Source of the DNA: Allobosea sp. BK604
GTDB lineage: Bacteria > Pseudomonadota > Alphaproteobacteria > Rhizobiales > Beijerinckiaceae
NCBI RefSeq assembly: GCF_004341515.1
Contig: NZ_SLZF01000011.1
Location: 186,001 to 250,000 of the forward strand
DNA length: 64,000 bases
Direction: 5' to 3'
Within the stretch, counting starts at the first letter, position 1, and each line of letters opens with the position of its first letter. Below are positions 27,486-35,493 of this stretch, one piece after another. Made by a program: the position numbers and the translations under genes. Below the pieces are notes generated by a model that worked only from the letters and a program-made list of their open reading frames with translations, was not told the origin of the DNA and did not search any database.

Positions 27486-27914
27486 CTATGACGAATCCCG
27501 GATATCGGCGGTGCCGCTGCCCGCCTGGGATGACGGGCGGGAGGTGTCTGCCTCGGGATCGATCAAGGCCTGCAGAGCCTCGATATGCAGGCCGCCGGCC
27601 TTCAGCGCCTTGCTTTCGATGGCGCGATAATGGGCCACGACCTCGCGGCCGAGCGGGGTGAGTTCGGCGCCGCCGCCCCTGGCGCCGCCGGGCTGGGCCT
27701 CGACCAGCGGGGTCCTGAACATGCGGTTGAGGTCGTCGATCAGCAGCCAGGCGCGGCGATAGGACATGGCCATGGCCCGGCCGGCACCGGAGATCGAGCC
27801 GGTTTCCGCAACCGCCTCAAGCAGCGCGATCTTGCCGGGGCCGAGTCGGCCGCCGGGTGAGAAGTCGAGCCTCAGGCTCATCTTCACGGCGGGGAGGGGC
27901 TGCGGCTCAGGCAT
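27486..27914 (-). CDS. Single-domain ModE-like winged-helix regulator
   Basis: 142 residues. LGPGKIALLEAVAETGSISG, AMAMSYRRAWLLIDDLNRMF, PLVEAQPGGARGGGAELTPL and GREVVAHYRAIE match the DNA-binding half of ModE/LysR-like regulators. The C-terminal molbindin repeats of full ModE are missing; the tail is short and polar. A separate 68-residue molbindin is encoded at 30763-30969. It lies next to modCBA on the same strand and probably senses molybdate status indirectly or with another protein. Confidence 0.85.
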   Translation of the reverse strand: MPEPQPLPAVKMSLRLDFSPGGRLGPGKIALLEAVAETGSISGAGRAMAMSYRRAWLLIDDLNRMFRTPLVEAQPGGARGGGAELTPLGREVVAHYRAIESKALKAGGLHIEALQALIDPEADTSRPSSQAGSGTADIRDSS

Positions 27915-28032
27915 CGGCTGGTCCTTGCTGATGCGCCAGCTTAGCCGGGTTCGTCGCGGCTGGCACCGCCACGGCCGTAGCTTCTACTGATTCAGCTTGC
28001 GCCATATGCCGCCGGATACAGCGATCATGCCC

Positions 28033-29121
28033 TCAAGGTGCGTCGATGGAGACGCTCTTGATCACCGCATAGACCGGCCGGCCGGGCGCCAGCGCCAGTG
28101 CCGCGACGGATTTCGCCGTCAGCCGGGCCACCACGATCTCGCCGCTGCAATCGATGCGCAGGTCGATCGCACCGCCGCCATTGCGCTCGCCGATCTCGGC
28201 GATGGTGCCGGAGAGAACGTTGAGCGCGCTGATGCCGTCGAGCGGCGTGAGGCTGACCAGGACGTCGCTGGCGAGGATGCGCACGCGCAGCCTGTGTCCG
28301 GCGACAAGCCCGGCCCGCGCCACCTGCAAGGGGCCGGCACGCGTATCGAGCCGCGTCAGGCCGTATTCCGTATCGAAGCCGGCGATCGTCGCCTCCAGCA
28401 GCGAACTGGCCTCGGGCGCGCCGGGCAGGCGGGCCATGTCGAGCCGAGACATAATTTCGGCAGTCGGGCCGCAAGCCTTGACCGCGCCCTCATCGACGAT
28501 GGCGAGCGTCGTCGCAAGCCGGGCGACCTCGGCGGCGGAATGCGAGACATAGACGATCGGGATCGCCATCTCGTCGCGCAGCCGCTCGATATAGGGCAGG
28601 ATCTCGGCCTTGCGGGCTTCATCGAGCGAGGCGAGGGGCTCGTCCATCAGCAGGAGGCGCGGGCGGGCGAGCAGGGCGCGGCCGATGGCAACACGCTGCT
28701 TCTCGCCGCCGGACAGGCCAGCCGGGCGGCGCTCGAGCAGATGGCCGATGCCGAGGAGATCGAGCACCATGGGCAGGTCGGCGCCGTCTTCCGGCGCGCG
28801 CGGCGTGAACCAGCGGCCAAAGAGCAGGTTCTGCCGCACGGTGAGATGCGGGAAGAGTCTGGCCTCCTGGAAGACATAGCCGATGCGGCGGCGATGCTTC
28901 GGCACGAAGATGCCGCGCCTGGTATCGACGAGGACCTGGCCGTCGACGGTGACATGCCCGGATTGCGGCCGGATCAGCCCGCCGATGATGTTGACCAGCG
29001 AGGTCTTGCCCGAGCCGGAGCGGCCGAACAGTGCCGTCAGCCGTCCGTTCGAGGTAAAGGCGGCGTCGAGCATGAAGGCGCCGAGCCGATGCTCGACCGC
29101 GATGTCGAGGACGGCGGTCAT
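28033..29121 (-). CDS. modC: Molybdate ABC transporter ATP-binding protein
   Basis: A 362-residue ATPase with Walker A LFGRSGSGKTS (about residues 31-41), Q-loop YVFQEARLFPHLTV, signature LSGGEKQRVAIGRALL, Walker B LLLMDEPLASLD and a C-terminal TOBE/molbindin domain (SVAALALAPGRPVYAVIKSV). The TOBE domain and the modA/modB neighbours identify molybdate or tungstate uptake. Its ATG overlaps the modB stop by four bases. Confidence 0.95.
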   Translation of the reverse strand: MTAVLDIAVEHRLGAFMLDAAFTSNGRLTALFGRSGSGKTSLVNIIGGLIRPQSGHVTVDGQVLVDTRRGIFVPKHRRRIGYVFQEARLFPHLTVRQNLLFGRWFTPRAPEDGADLPMVLDLLGIGHLLERRPAGLSGGEKQRVAIGRALLARPRLLLMDEPLASLDEARKAEILPYIERLRDEMAIPIVYVSHSAAEVARLATTLAIVDEGAVKACGPTAEIMSRLDMARLPGAPEASSLLEATIAGFDTEYGLTRLDTRAGPLQVARAGLVAGHRLRVRILASDVLVSLTPLDGISALNVLSGTIAEIGERNGGGAIDLRIDCSGEIVVARLTAKSVAALALAPGRPVYAVIKSVSIDAP

Positions 29122-29816
29122 TCGATCGCGATCCGCCGCCCGACGAGGCGCGCCATGTATTCGGAGATGAACAGGGCCGAGACCGAGACCGCGATCGAGA
29201 TCAGGGTCAGCCGCATCGCGCCGGCTTCGCCGCCTGGCACCTGGGTGAAGGTGTAGATCGCCGAGGGCAGGGTCTGCGTCTCGCCCGGGATATTGGAGAC
29301 GAAGGTGATGGTGGCGCCGAACTCGCCCATCGCCTTGGCGAAGCAGAGGATCATGCCGACGAGAATGCCGGGCAGGCAGAGCGGCAAGGTCACCACCGCA
29401 AAGACCCAGAACGGGTTGGCGCCGAGCGTGCCGGCGGCATCCTCGAGCTTGCGGTCGACTGCCTCGATCGAGAGCCGGATCGCCCGCACCATCAGCGGGA
29501 AGCCCATCACCGCCGCGGCGAGGGCAGCGCCGGTCCAGCGGAAGGACAGGACGATGCCGAACCAGTCATAGAGGAACTGGCCGATCGGCCCGCGCCGGCC
29601 GAAGCCGATCAACAGCAGGTAGCCGGTCACGACCGGCGGCATGATCAGTGGCAGATGGACGAGCGCGTCGAGGACGGATTTGCCCCAGAAGCGGCCGCGT
29701 GCCAGCAAAAAGGCGACCCCGACCCCGAGGGGCAGGCTCGCCAGCATCGCCGTGGTCGCGACGATCAGGCTGAGCCTGACCGCCGTCCATTCCTCAGGAG
29801 ATAGCCAGTCCGTCAC
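29118..29816 (-). CDS. modB: Molybdate ABC transporter permease
   Basis: A 232-residue inner-membrane protein. The start is GTG at 29816, overlapping the modA stop (GTGA), giving VTDWLSPEEWTAVRLSLIVA. LPLIMPPVVTGYLLLIGFGR and the ATPase-contact loop EDAAGTLGANPFWVFAVVTLPL are diagnostic of ModB/CysT-type permeases. It works as a homodimer with two ModC subunits. Longer frames upstream of the GTG are out-of-frame modA sequence. Confidence 0.94.
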   Translation of the reverse strand: MTDWLSPEEWTAVRLSLIVATTAMLASLPLGVGVAFLLARGRFWGKSVLDALVHLPLIMPPVVTGYLLLIGFGRRGPIGQFLYDWFGIVLSFRWTGAALAAAVMGFPLMVRAIRLSIEAVDRKLEDAAGTLGANPFWVFAVVTLPLCLPGILVGMILCFAKAMGEFGATITFVSNIPGETQTLPSAIYTFTQVPGGEAGAMRLTLISIAVSVSALFISEYMARLVGRRIAIE

Positions 29817-30616
29817 GAAGACGAGGCGGGCTTGTTCAGCACCGTGAAGCCCTGCTTCTCGAAGGCGGCCTTGGCGGCCGGGCCACGCAGATAGGTCAGG
29901 AAGGCCTGCGCGTCGGCGTTGGTCGCGTCCTTCGTGACGGCGACCGGATAGACGATCGGCGGATGGCTGTCCTCGGGGAAGGTCGCGACGACCTTGACCT
30001 GCGGGTCGGCTGCGGCGTCGGTGGTGTAGACGATGCCGAGCGGAGCCTCGCCGCGCGAGACGAGCAGGAGCGCGGCGCGAACATTGTCGGCCTGGGCGAC
30101 CTTGTCCTTGACCTTGTCCCAACCGCCGAGCTTCTCCAGCGCCGCCTTGCCGTATTTGCCGGCCGGCACGGAATCGACATTGCCCATGGCGAGGCGGCCG
30201 GAGCCGAGCACGCCGGTGAGGTCGACACCCGACTTCAGGTCGATCTTGGCGGCGGAATCCTTGGCCGCGACCAGCGCGATGCGGTTGGCGAGCAGGCTGA
30301 CGCGGGTATCGGGCTTGATCAGGTTCTTGGAGGCCGCATAGTCCATCCAGTCGAGGTCGGCGGACATGAAGATGTCGGCCGGCGCGCCCTGCTCGAGCTG
30401 CTTGGCGAGCGCGTTGCTGGCCGCGTAGGAGATCTTCGGGGCGGGCTTGCCGCTCTCCTTGACCCAGCCGGCGGCGGCTTCATCCAGCGCGTTCTTCAGG
30501 CTGGCGGCGGCGAAGATCACGAGTTCCTTCGACTGCGCCTGGGCCGCGCCCGAAAGCGAGGCCATTCCCATGAGGAAGGCCGTGGCAAAACCAAGAACCT
30601 GGCGGCGGCTTGTCAT
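29813..30616 (-). CDS. modA: Molybdate-binding periplasmic protein
   Basis: About 267 residues from the ATG at 30616. The signal MTSRRQVLGFATAFLMGMAS ends near AAQA|QS; RR suggests possible Tat export. The mature part has VIFAAASLKNALDEAAAGW, SYAASNALAKQLEQGAPADI and FMSADLDWMDY, classic oxyanion-binding positions of ModA, then DNVRAALLLVSRGEAPLGIV and YTTDA. The frame extends 26 codons upstream, but that segment overlaps the Mo-box-like site and is not signal-like. Confidence 0.95.
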   Translation of the reverse strand: MTSRRQVLGFATAFLMGMASLSGAAQAQSKELVIFAAASLKNALDEAAAGWVKESGKPAPKISYAASNALAKQLEQGAPADIFMSADLDWMDYAASKNLIKPDTRVSLLANRIALVAAKDSAAKIDLKSGVDLTGVLGSGRLAMGNVDSVPAGKYGKAALEKLGGWDKVKDKVAQADNVRAALLLVSRGEAPLGIVYTTDAAADPQVKVVATFPEDSHPPIVYPVAVTKDATNADAQAFLTYLRGPAAKAAFEKQGFTVLNKPASSS

Positions 30617-30638
30617 TGTATCGTCCCCTGCAATGGCT

Positions 30639-30666
30639 ATCGCTGTGTACCGTCGAATATAGCGAT
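30639..30666. promoter_or_regulatory. Mo-box-like palindrome between modA and the molbindin gene
   Basis: An imperfect inverted repeat, ATCGCTGTGT ... ATATAGCGAT, spans 28 bases. Outer arms ATCGCT/AGCGAT are perfect and the inner T-rich part is partly conserved. ModE-type sites combine CGCTATAT-like half-sites in this arrangement. It lies 23 bases upstream of modA and 97 bases upstream of the divergent molbindin gene, so it could control both. Confidence 0.55.
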
Positions 30667-30762
30667 CGTTGCGTGCCGTCGAGAGCCGTGTCAATCACAA
30701 GGCTGCGCGGACTTGCACCACGCCGTGAGCATGTCGCCGCAGCCAGAGCAGGAGAGACGTCC

Positions 30763-30969
30763 ATGAAGATCAGCGCCCGCAACCAGCTCAAGGGCCGCGT
30801 CGTCGAGATCACCAAGGGCGCGACCACCGCCCATGTCCGCATCGATATCGGCGGAGCGGTCGTGACCGCCTCGATCACCAATGCAGCGGTCGACGAGCTC
30901 GGGCTCATCGTCGGCCAGGACGCCTATGCCGTGGTGAAGGCGTCGGACGTGATGATCGCGGTGGATTGA
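30763..30969 (+). CDS. Molbindin (Mop, TOBE-domain molybdate-binding protein)
   Basis: A 68-residue single TOBE domain: KISARNQLKGRVVEITKGAT, TAHVRIDIGGAVVTASITNA, VGQDAYAVVKASDVMIAVD. SARN-x-LKG-x-V and the KASDVMI end are the hallmark of Mop proteins, which form hexamers that store or buffer molybdate in the cytoplasm. A GGAGAG ribosome site precedes the ATG. It is divergent from modABC and shares the Mo-box-like site. Confidence 0.92.
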   Translation: MKISARNQLKGRVVEITKGATTAHVRIDIGGAVVTASITNAAVDELGLIVGQDAYAVVKASDVMIAVD

Positions 30970-30978
30970 AGTCCCACG

Positions 30979-31071
30979 CGTCATGCTCGGCCTTGTGCCG
31001 AGCATCCACGTCTTGAACACCGGATCAGGCCAGCGAAGACGTGGATGGTCGGGACAAGCCCGACCATGACG
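30979..31071 (+). repeat. 93-bp palindromic repeat, uninterrupted copy
   Basis: Ends are inverted (CGTCATG ... CATGACG). It contains CTCGG...CCGAG, CCACGTCTTGAACACC and GGGACAAGCCCGACC. The second copy (37005-37199) has the same 93 bp but is split by the 102-bp element, so this copy represents the empty site. Confidence 0.85.
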
Positions 31072-31116
31072 GAGACGCTGGTGATAGCGAGAGGCGAGGC
31101 GCTCGAGGCTCGCCCG

Positions 31117-31219
31117 AGAGCATTTCCGCGTCTCTCCGAATCGCGGAACTGCTCTATCTCTTTGTTTTAACGCATTTTCTTTGCGCGAACCGGTACCCAC
31201 TTCGCTCGAAAATGCTCTA
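31117..31219 (-). repeat. 102-bp palindromic element, copy 3
   Basis: Begins AGAGCATTTCCGCG and ends CGAAAATGCTCTA, with the core TTTTAACGCATTTTC and GCGCGAACCGGTACCC. Its last three bases (31217-31219, CTA) are the TAG stop codon of the cupin gene read on the minus strand. Confidence 0.85.
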
Positions 31220-31717
31220 CGGGTGCTTGTGGATCGGGTCGACCCAGTAGACCTCTTCCGGCTTCTCGACCGGGTCGACATCGGTGATGTTGACCACCAC
31301 CGCCTCGTTGTCGGAGCGCACCAGAACGCATTCGAGCGGCTCGTCGGGATTGGCGTTGATCTCCTGGTGCGGCACATAGGGCGGCACGTAGATGAAATCG
31401 CCAGGGCCGGCCTCGGCGGTGAATTCGAGCCGCTCGCCCCAGCGCATCCGCGCCTTGCCGCGCACGACGTAGATCACGCTCTCCAGCTCGCCGTGATGAT
31501 GCACGCCGGTCTTGGCGTTGGGCTGGATCGAGACCGTGCCGGCCCAGATCTTCTGCGCGCCGACACGGGCATGGTTGATCGCCGCCTGCCGGAACATGCC
31601 GGGCGTCTGGGCGGTGTTGGAGTCGAGCTTGTCGCCGGTGATGACGCGCACGCCGTCATGTTTCCAGCGCGGCTCGTGATCATGGTCGTGGGAATGCGGG
31701 TGATCGTGGTCGGCCAT
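31217..31717 (-). CDS. Cupin-domain metalloprotein with His-rich N-terminus
   Basis: A 166-residue protein. After a HD-rich leader (ADHDHPHSHDHDHEPRW) comes a cupin with motif 1 GVHHHGELESVIYVVRGKAR and motif 2 GPGDFIYVPPYVPHQEINAN, giving three histidines and a glutamate for a metal. Proteins of this type are often annotated only as cupins; an enzymatic role (dioxygenase, isomerase) is possible but unproven. The His-rich leader may help metal acquisition. The ATG at 31717 avoids an upstream extension that is repeat-derived. Its stop codon lies in repeat copy 3. Confidence 0.82.
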   Translation of the reverse strand: MADHDHPHSHDHDHEPRWKHDGVRVITGDKLDSNTAQTPGMFRQAAINHARVGAQKIWAGTVSIQPNAKTGVHHHGELESVIYVVRGKARMRWGERLEFTAEAGPGDFIYVPPYVPHQEINANPDEPLECVLVRSDNEAVVVNITDVDPVEKPEEVYWVDPIHKHP

Positions 31718-31745
31718 TGCGATGCTCCTGTCGGCGCAGATTAGC

Positions 31746-31842
31746 GCATCGGCCCGAAAAGTGGATCGCGGTTTTCGGAAAAGCCGATGCGAAACCAAGA
31801 AGCCAGATCATGAGACCGGACACGATATCCGGTCCCATGATC
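31746..31842. repeat. Two-hairpin intergenic repeat
   Basis: Two inverted repeats in tandem: GCATCGG...CCGATGC (31746-31790, with an inner CCGAAAA/TTTTCGG pair) and GATCATGAGACCGGA ... TCCGGTCCCATGATC (about 31806-31842). The layout resembles the unit at 8191-8299. It separates the cupin gene from the ABC operon that ends at 31876. Confidence 0.55.
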
Positions 31843-31875
31843 CAGCGCCGGCAGGCCGCCGGGCAAAGCCGAAGC

Positions 31876-32670
31876 TCAATACTTGATCACGCCGAAGCGG
31901 CGGAAGGCGTCGTGGATACGGTCGGCATAGGTGTTGAAGCTCGGATAGTCGCCGAGATGGGCCGGGCGGGGACGCGGCAGTTCGATCGCGATCTCGTCGA
32001 CGATCCGGCCAGGCGTCGGCGACATCACCAGCACACGATCGGAGAGGCCGATCGCCTCGTCGATCGAATGCGTGATGAAGACCACGGTCTTGGCCGTTTC
32101 CAGCCAGAGCATTTCGAGGTCGTGGCGGATCTGCGTGCGGGTGATGGCGTCGAGCGCGCCGAAGGGCTCGTCCATCATCAGCACGGACGGGTCATGGATC
32201 AGCGCGCGGGCGATCGAGACGCGCTGGCGCATGCCGCCGGAGAGCTGCTTGGGATAGCGGTCGAGCGCATGCGAGATGCCGAGCTTGGCGAAAAGCTCGA
32301 GCGCACGCTCCCTCGCCGGCCCCAGCGGCAGGCCGCGAATCTCCGCCTGGAGCATGACGTTCTCGATCGCCGTCCTGAATTCCAGCAGCAGATGATCCTG
32401 GAAGACGATGCCGATATCGGTGAGCGGCGAGGTCAGCGTCTTGCCATCGACCAGCAATTCGCCGGAGCTGACCGGGATCAGCCCGGCCGCCATCAGCATG
32501 AAGGTGCTCTTGCCGCAGCCGGAGGGGCCGATCAGGCTGACGAATTCGCCGCTCCTGATCTCGAGATCGAGCCCGTCGACGGCCGTGAAGCCGCCGAAGG
32601 TCTTGACGACGCCGCGCCCCTGGATGGAGGCGGCGCCGTTCGCGGATGGTGCTGTTGTCAGGCTCACCAC
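31876..32670 (-). CDS. ABC transporter ATP-binding protein (NitT/TauT family)
   Basis: A 264-residue ATPase with Walker A SLIGPSGCGKSTFML, Q-loop IVFQDHLLLEF, signature LSGGMRQRVSIARALI, Walker B VLMMDEPFGALD and H-loop VFITHSIDEAIGLSDRVLVM. These details place it with the nitrate/sulfonate/taurine/pyrimidine-precursor ATPases. The frame starts with GTG-GTG; either could serve. It is the last gene of the iclR-permease-binding protein-ATPase operon. Confidence 0.92.
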   Translation of the reverse strand: MVSLTTAPSANGAASIQGRGVVKTFGGFTAVDGLDLEIRSGEFVSLIGPSGCGKSTFMLMAAGLIPVSSGELLVDGKTLTSPLTDIGIVFQDHLLLEFRTAIENVMLQAEIRGLPLGPARERALELFAKLGISHALDRYPKQLSGGMRQRVSIARALIHDPSVLMMDEPFGALDAITRTQIRHDLEMLWLETAKTVVFITHSIDEAIGLSDRVLVMSPTPGRIVDEIAIELPRPRPAHLGDYPSFNTYADRIHDAFRRFGVIKY

Positions 32671-32674
32671 GGCC

Positions 32675-33667
32675 TCAGGAGCAGGCGGGCGCGGAGGCCG
32701 GCACGAGATCGGTCGTGTAGTAATCGGTGATCGGCTTGTCCTTGGGCAGGCCGAGATATTGCGTCAGCAGCTCGAAGGTCACCGTCCAGTTCTTCTCCGG
32801 CACCTTGCCGAGCGAGGCGGCTCCCGGCGCGCAAAGCAGCTTGTTGACGACGTCGAACTGGCTGAGCACCTGCGCCTTCTTCACCGAGGGGAACTGGGCC
32901 ACGACCGCGTCGGCGGCAGCGTCCGGGTTCTTGCGGGCGGCATCCCAGCCCTGCAGGCTCGCCTCGACGAATTTCTTGTAGAGCTCGGCATCGGCCTTGA
33001 TCCGGTCGTCACGGGCGATGATCGAGAGGCCGACGGTCGGCACGCCGACATCGCGGTAGAAGATGTCACGGACCTTGAAGCCGCGCTCGCGGATCTGGAC
33101 CGAATGGAAATCGGCGCCGCCGAGGATGGCGTCGACCTTCTTCTCCAGCAGCGCGCCGACGAAGGCGCCGGGGTCGATATTGATGACGTCGACCTTGCTC
33201 TTGTCGATGCCGTTGCTGGCGAGGATCGCATCGAGCAGCGTGGTCTGTGCCGTGCCGGGCTGGACGGCGACCTTCTTGCCGACGAGGTCCTTGGGCGAAG
33301 CGATGCCGCTCTCCTCCAGCGAGATGATGGCGAAGCCGTTGGTCTGCAGGACGGGGGCGATGATCTTGACCGGCGCGCCCTTGGTGCGCAGCTGCATCGC
33401 GGCCGGCGCATCGGCGAAGCCGATATCGGTCTGGCCAGTCGCGACCATCTGCGCGGTGGTGGCGGAGCCCTTCCCCTCCTCGATGGTGAGGTTGATGCCG
33501 GCCTTGTCGTAGAGCCCCATCTGCTTGGCCATCATGAAGCCGGCATTGGGGGCGGCGGCGAGGAAGTTCAGCGTGATCTTCATCGGCTTGCCGCCGCTCT
33601 GGGCGAGCGCGGTCGTGGCGCTGAGCGCGAGCGCGGCGGCGGCGGTGATCAGCAGGCGTCTGTTCAT
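32675..33667 (-). CDS. ABC transporter substrate-binding protein (NMT1/SsuA-like)
   Basis: A 330-residue periplasmic protein with signal peptide ending TTALA|QSGG. ITLNFLAAAPNAGFMMAKQM, GLYDKAGINLTIEEGKGSAT and GQTDIGFADAPAAMQLRTKG are typical of the NMT1/THI5-like fold that binds pyrimidine precursors, sulfonates or aromatic acids. A Cys is present at 304-305 and at the extreme C-terminus. Ligand unknown. It lies 46 bases downstream of the permease gene. Confidence 0.92.
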   Translation of the reverse strand: MNRRLLITAAAALALSATTALAQSGGKPMKITLNFLAAAPNAGFMMAKQMGLYDKAGINLTIEEGKGSATTAQMVATGQTDIGFADAPAAMQLRTKGAPVKIIAPVLQTNGFAIISLEESGIASPKDLVGKKVAVQPGTAQTTLLDAILASNGIDKSKVDVINIDPGAFVGALLEKKVDAILGGADFHSVQIRERGFKVRDIFYRDVGVPTVGLSIIARDDRIKADAELYKKFVEASLQGWDAARKNPDAAADAVVAQFPSVKKAQVLSQFDVVNKLLCAPGAASLGKVPEKNWTVTFELLTQYLGLPKDKPITDYYTTDLVPASAPACS

Positions 33668-33713
33668 TTCGATCCTCCCAGATCCGGTTTTCCGGTTTGC
33701 GTTTTGGTGCGAT

Positions 33714-34529
33714 TCAACCCTTGCGCTGCCAGGGCATCAGCAGGACCTCGAGCCCGTCGACGAGGTAGCTGAAGACGATGCCGACGACGCTGAGCGCCAC
33801 CAGGCAGGCGAAGATCAGCGGCATGTCCAGAAAGCTCGTGCCGCGCAGCAGGAGATAGCCCAGGCCCGAGTTGGCGCCGACGAACTCGCCGACGATCGCG
33901 CCGGTGGCGGCGAAGACGGCCGAGACCTTGAGGCCGGAGAAGATGTAGCTCAGCGCCGCCGGCACCCGGACATAGCGGAAGGTCTGCCAGGCGGAAGCGC
34001 CCATCGAGCGGGTGAGATAGAGCACACGCTCGTCCAGCGCCCTGAAGCCCGTCATGCTGGCGACCAGCGTCGGGAAGAAGCAGAGCAGGAAGGTCAGCAG
34101 CACCTTGGGGAACAGGCCGAAGCCGAACCAGACGACGAAGAGCGGGGCGATCGCGATCTTCGGCACGAGCTGGAAGAAGACGATGACCGGATAGACCGCC
34201 TTCTCCAGGATCTTCACGGAGACGATGATGTAGCCGAGCGGGATCGAGATCACCGCTGCCATCAGGAAGCCGAGCACGATCTCGTTGGCGGTGACGAGCG
34301 TGTGCTGCGCGATCAGGGCGCGATCGGTCCAGAGCCGCTCGAAGAAGTCGCTCGGCACCGGCAGGATGTATTCGGGGATGCCGGCCAGCGGCACCAGCCA
34401 TTCCCAGATCAGCAGCAGCGCCGAGAAGCTGGCCAGCGGCCAGGCGATGGCGGAGGCCCAGGCGCGGACCGCGCTCGGCTGCAGGTCACCGGCATTGGCG
34501 GCGGGCAGGGCGGCGCTGTCGTTGCTCAT
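33714..34529 (-). CDS. ABC transporter permease (NitT/TauT, SsuC-like)
   Basis: A 271-residue membrane protein. FARLWTD-like segments, EIVLGFLMAAVISIPLGYII, FGLFPKVLLTFLLCFFPTLV and the contact loop LTRSMGASAWQTFRYVRVPA are typical of SsuC/TauC. The start codon overlaps the upstream iclR stop by four bases (ATGA), so the regulator and the transporter are translated together, an unusual but clear operon arrangement. Confidence 0.92.
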   Translation of the reverse strand: MSNDSAALPAANAGDLQPSAVRAWASAIAWPLASFSALLLIWEWLVPLAGIPEYILPVPSDFFERLWTDRALIAQHTLVTANEIVLGFLMAAVISIPLGYIIVSVKILEKAVYPVIVFFQLVPKIAIAPLFVVWFGFGLFPKVLLTFLLCFFPTLVASMTGFRALDERVLYLTRSMGASAWQTFRYVRVPAALSYIFSGLKVSAVFAATGAIVGEFVGANSGLGYLLLRGTSFLDMPLIFACLVALSVVGIVFSYLVDGLEVLLMPWQRKG

Positions 34530-35365
34530 GACTGTGCTCCCGTCTGCAGCAGCGCCCGGCCGTTCGGCGCGGGCGCCTGCTGCGCCGCGCTCTGGCGCCG
34601 GCGCAGCGGCCAGATCCCGGCCATCTCGGCTGCGGCCTTGCCGAGCGCTTCGGCGATCGCGGCGTGTCGCTCCGGCTGCATGCGCGCCGTCGGGCCGGCG
34701 ACGCTGAGCGTGCCGGCGATTGCGGCGTTGCCGTCCGGCGAGGCCCGAAAAGTCGTCGCCATGGCGACGGCGCCGAGCTCGCCTTCCTCATTCGCGAGCG
34801 CGAAGCCGCGCCGGCGGGTCTCGTCGAGATGCTGTCGCAGCGCATCGACGCCATCGACCGCGTTGGGGCCGGTGCGGCCCTGGAACCCGCGGGCGCAGAC
34901 GATGCGCAGGGCCTCGTCCTCCGGTAGCGAGGCGAGCCAGGCCTTGCCGGTCGCCGTGGCGTGCAGGACGATTTCGGAGCCCATCGGCGGCTCGTAGCGC
35001 AGGCCGGCGGTCGCGCCCTGCGAGCGGGCGATCCAGACGAGGTTTTCGCCCTCGACCACGGCCAGCCGGCAATATTCGCCGGTGGCGCGCGCCAGGCCGT
35101 CGAGCACGATCTGCCCGGCATCGGGCAAATGACGCTGGTCGAGATTGCGGAAGGCGAGGAGCGCGAGCTTGAGGGTCAGGGCATAGGCGCCGCTCGCGGC
35201 ATCCTGCGCAACGAAGCCGCGCTCGGCCAGGGTCGAGAGCAGGCGATGGGTTGCGGACGCCGGAAGGTCGAGCCGCTCCGCGAGCGCACCGAGGTCGACG
35301 CCCTCGGCCTCGCCCGACAGCGTCTCCAGCATCTTCAGCGCGCGCTCGACCGCTCCGACCGTCAA
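34526..35365 (-). CDS. IclR-family transcriptional regulator, first gene of the ABC operon
   Basis: A 279-residue protein: winged helix (VERALKMLETLSGEAEGVDL, LPASATHRLLSTLAERGFVA) and an effector domain (CRLAVVEGENLVWIARSQGA; VLHATATGKAWLASLPEDEA; AAIAGTLSVAGPTARM). It is co-transcribed with the transporter and faces the divergent genes at 35494-36974 across a 128-bp gap with overlapping palindromes. It probably controls both directions in response to an aromatic or other small organic acid, as many IclR proteins do. Confidence 0.92.
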   Translation of the reverse strand: MTVGAVERALKMLETLSGEAEGVDLGALAERLDLPASATHRLLSTLAERGFVAQDAASGAYALTLKLALLAFRNLDQRHLPDAGQIVLDGLARATGEYCRLAVVEGENLVWIARSQGATAGLRYEPPMGSEIVLHATATGKAWLASLPEDEALRIVCARGFQGRTGPNAVDGVDALRQHLDETRRRGFALANEEGELGAVAMATTFRASPDGNAAIAGTLSVAGPTARMQPERHAAIAEALGKAAAEMAGIWPLRRRQSAAQQAPAPNGRALLQTGAQS

Positions 35366-35402
35366 TGTTCCACCCTGTTATTCTTGGACGATTCTGTTAT
35401 TT

Positions 35403-35429
35403 TTGGAATAGCATTCCAATTCAGAATTG
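35403..35429. promoter_or_regulatory. Overlapping palindromes, candidate IclR operator
   Basis: TTGGAAT-AGC-ATTCCAA (35403-35419) is a perfect inverted repeat, and CAATTC-A-GAATTG (35417-35429) is a second one sharing its edge. They sit 38 bp from the iclR start and 65 bp from the divergent gene start, in an AT-rich gap. The AATTC/GAATT half-sites recall those at 17459-17507 before the other IclR operon. Confidence 0.55.
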
Positions 35430-35493
35430 AGTTTCGTATAGAAGCGAGGGGAGGCCGAGTCAACGAGCCTCCGGCAGCGCGAGGAAACGCAGG

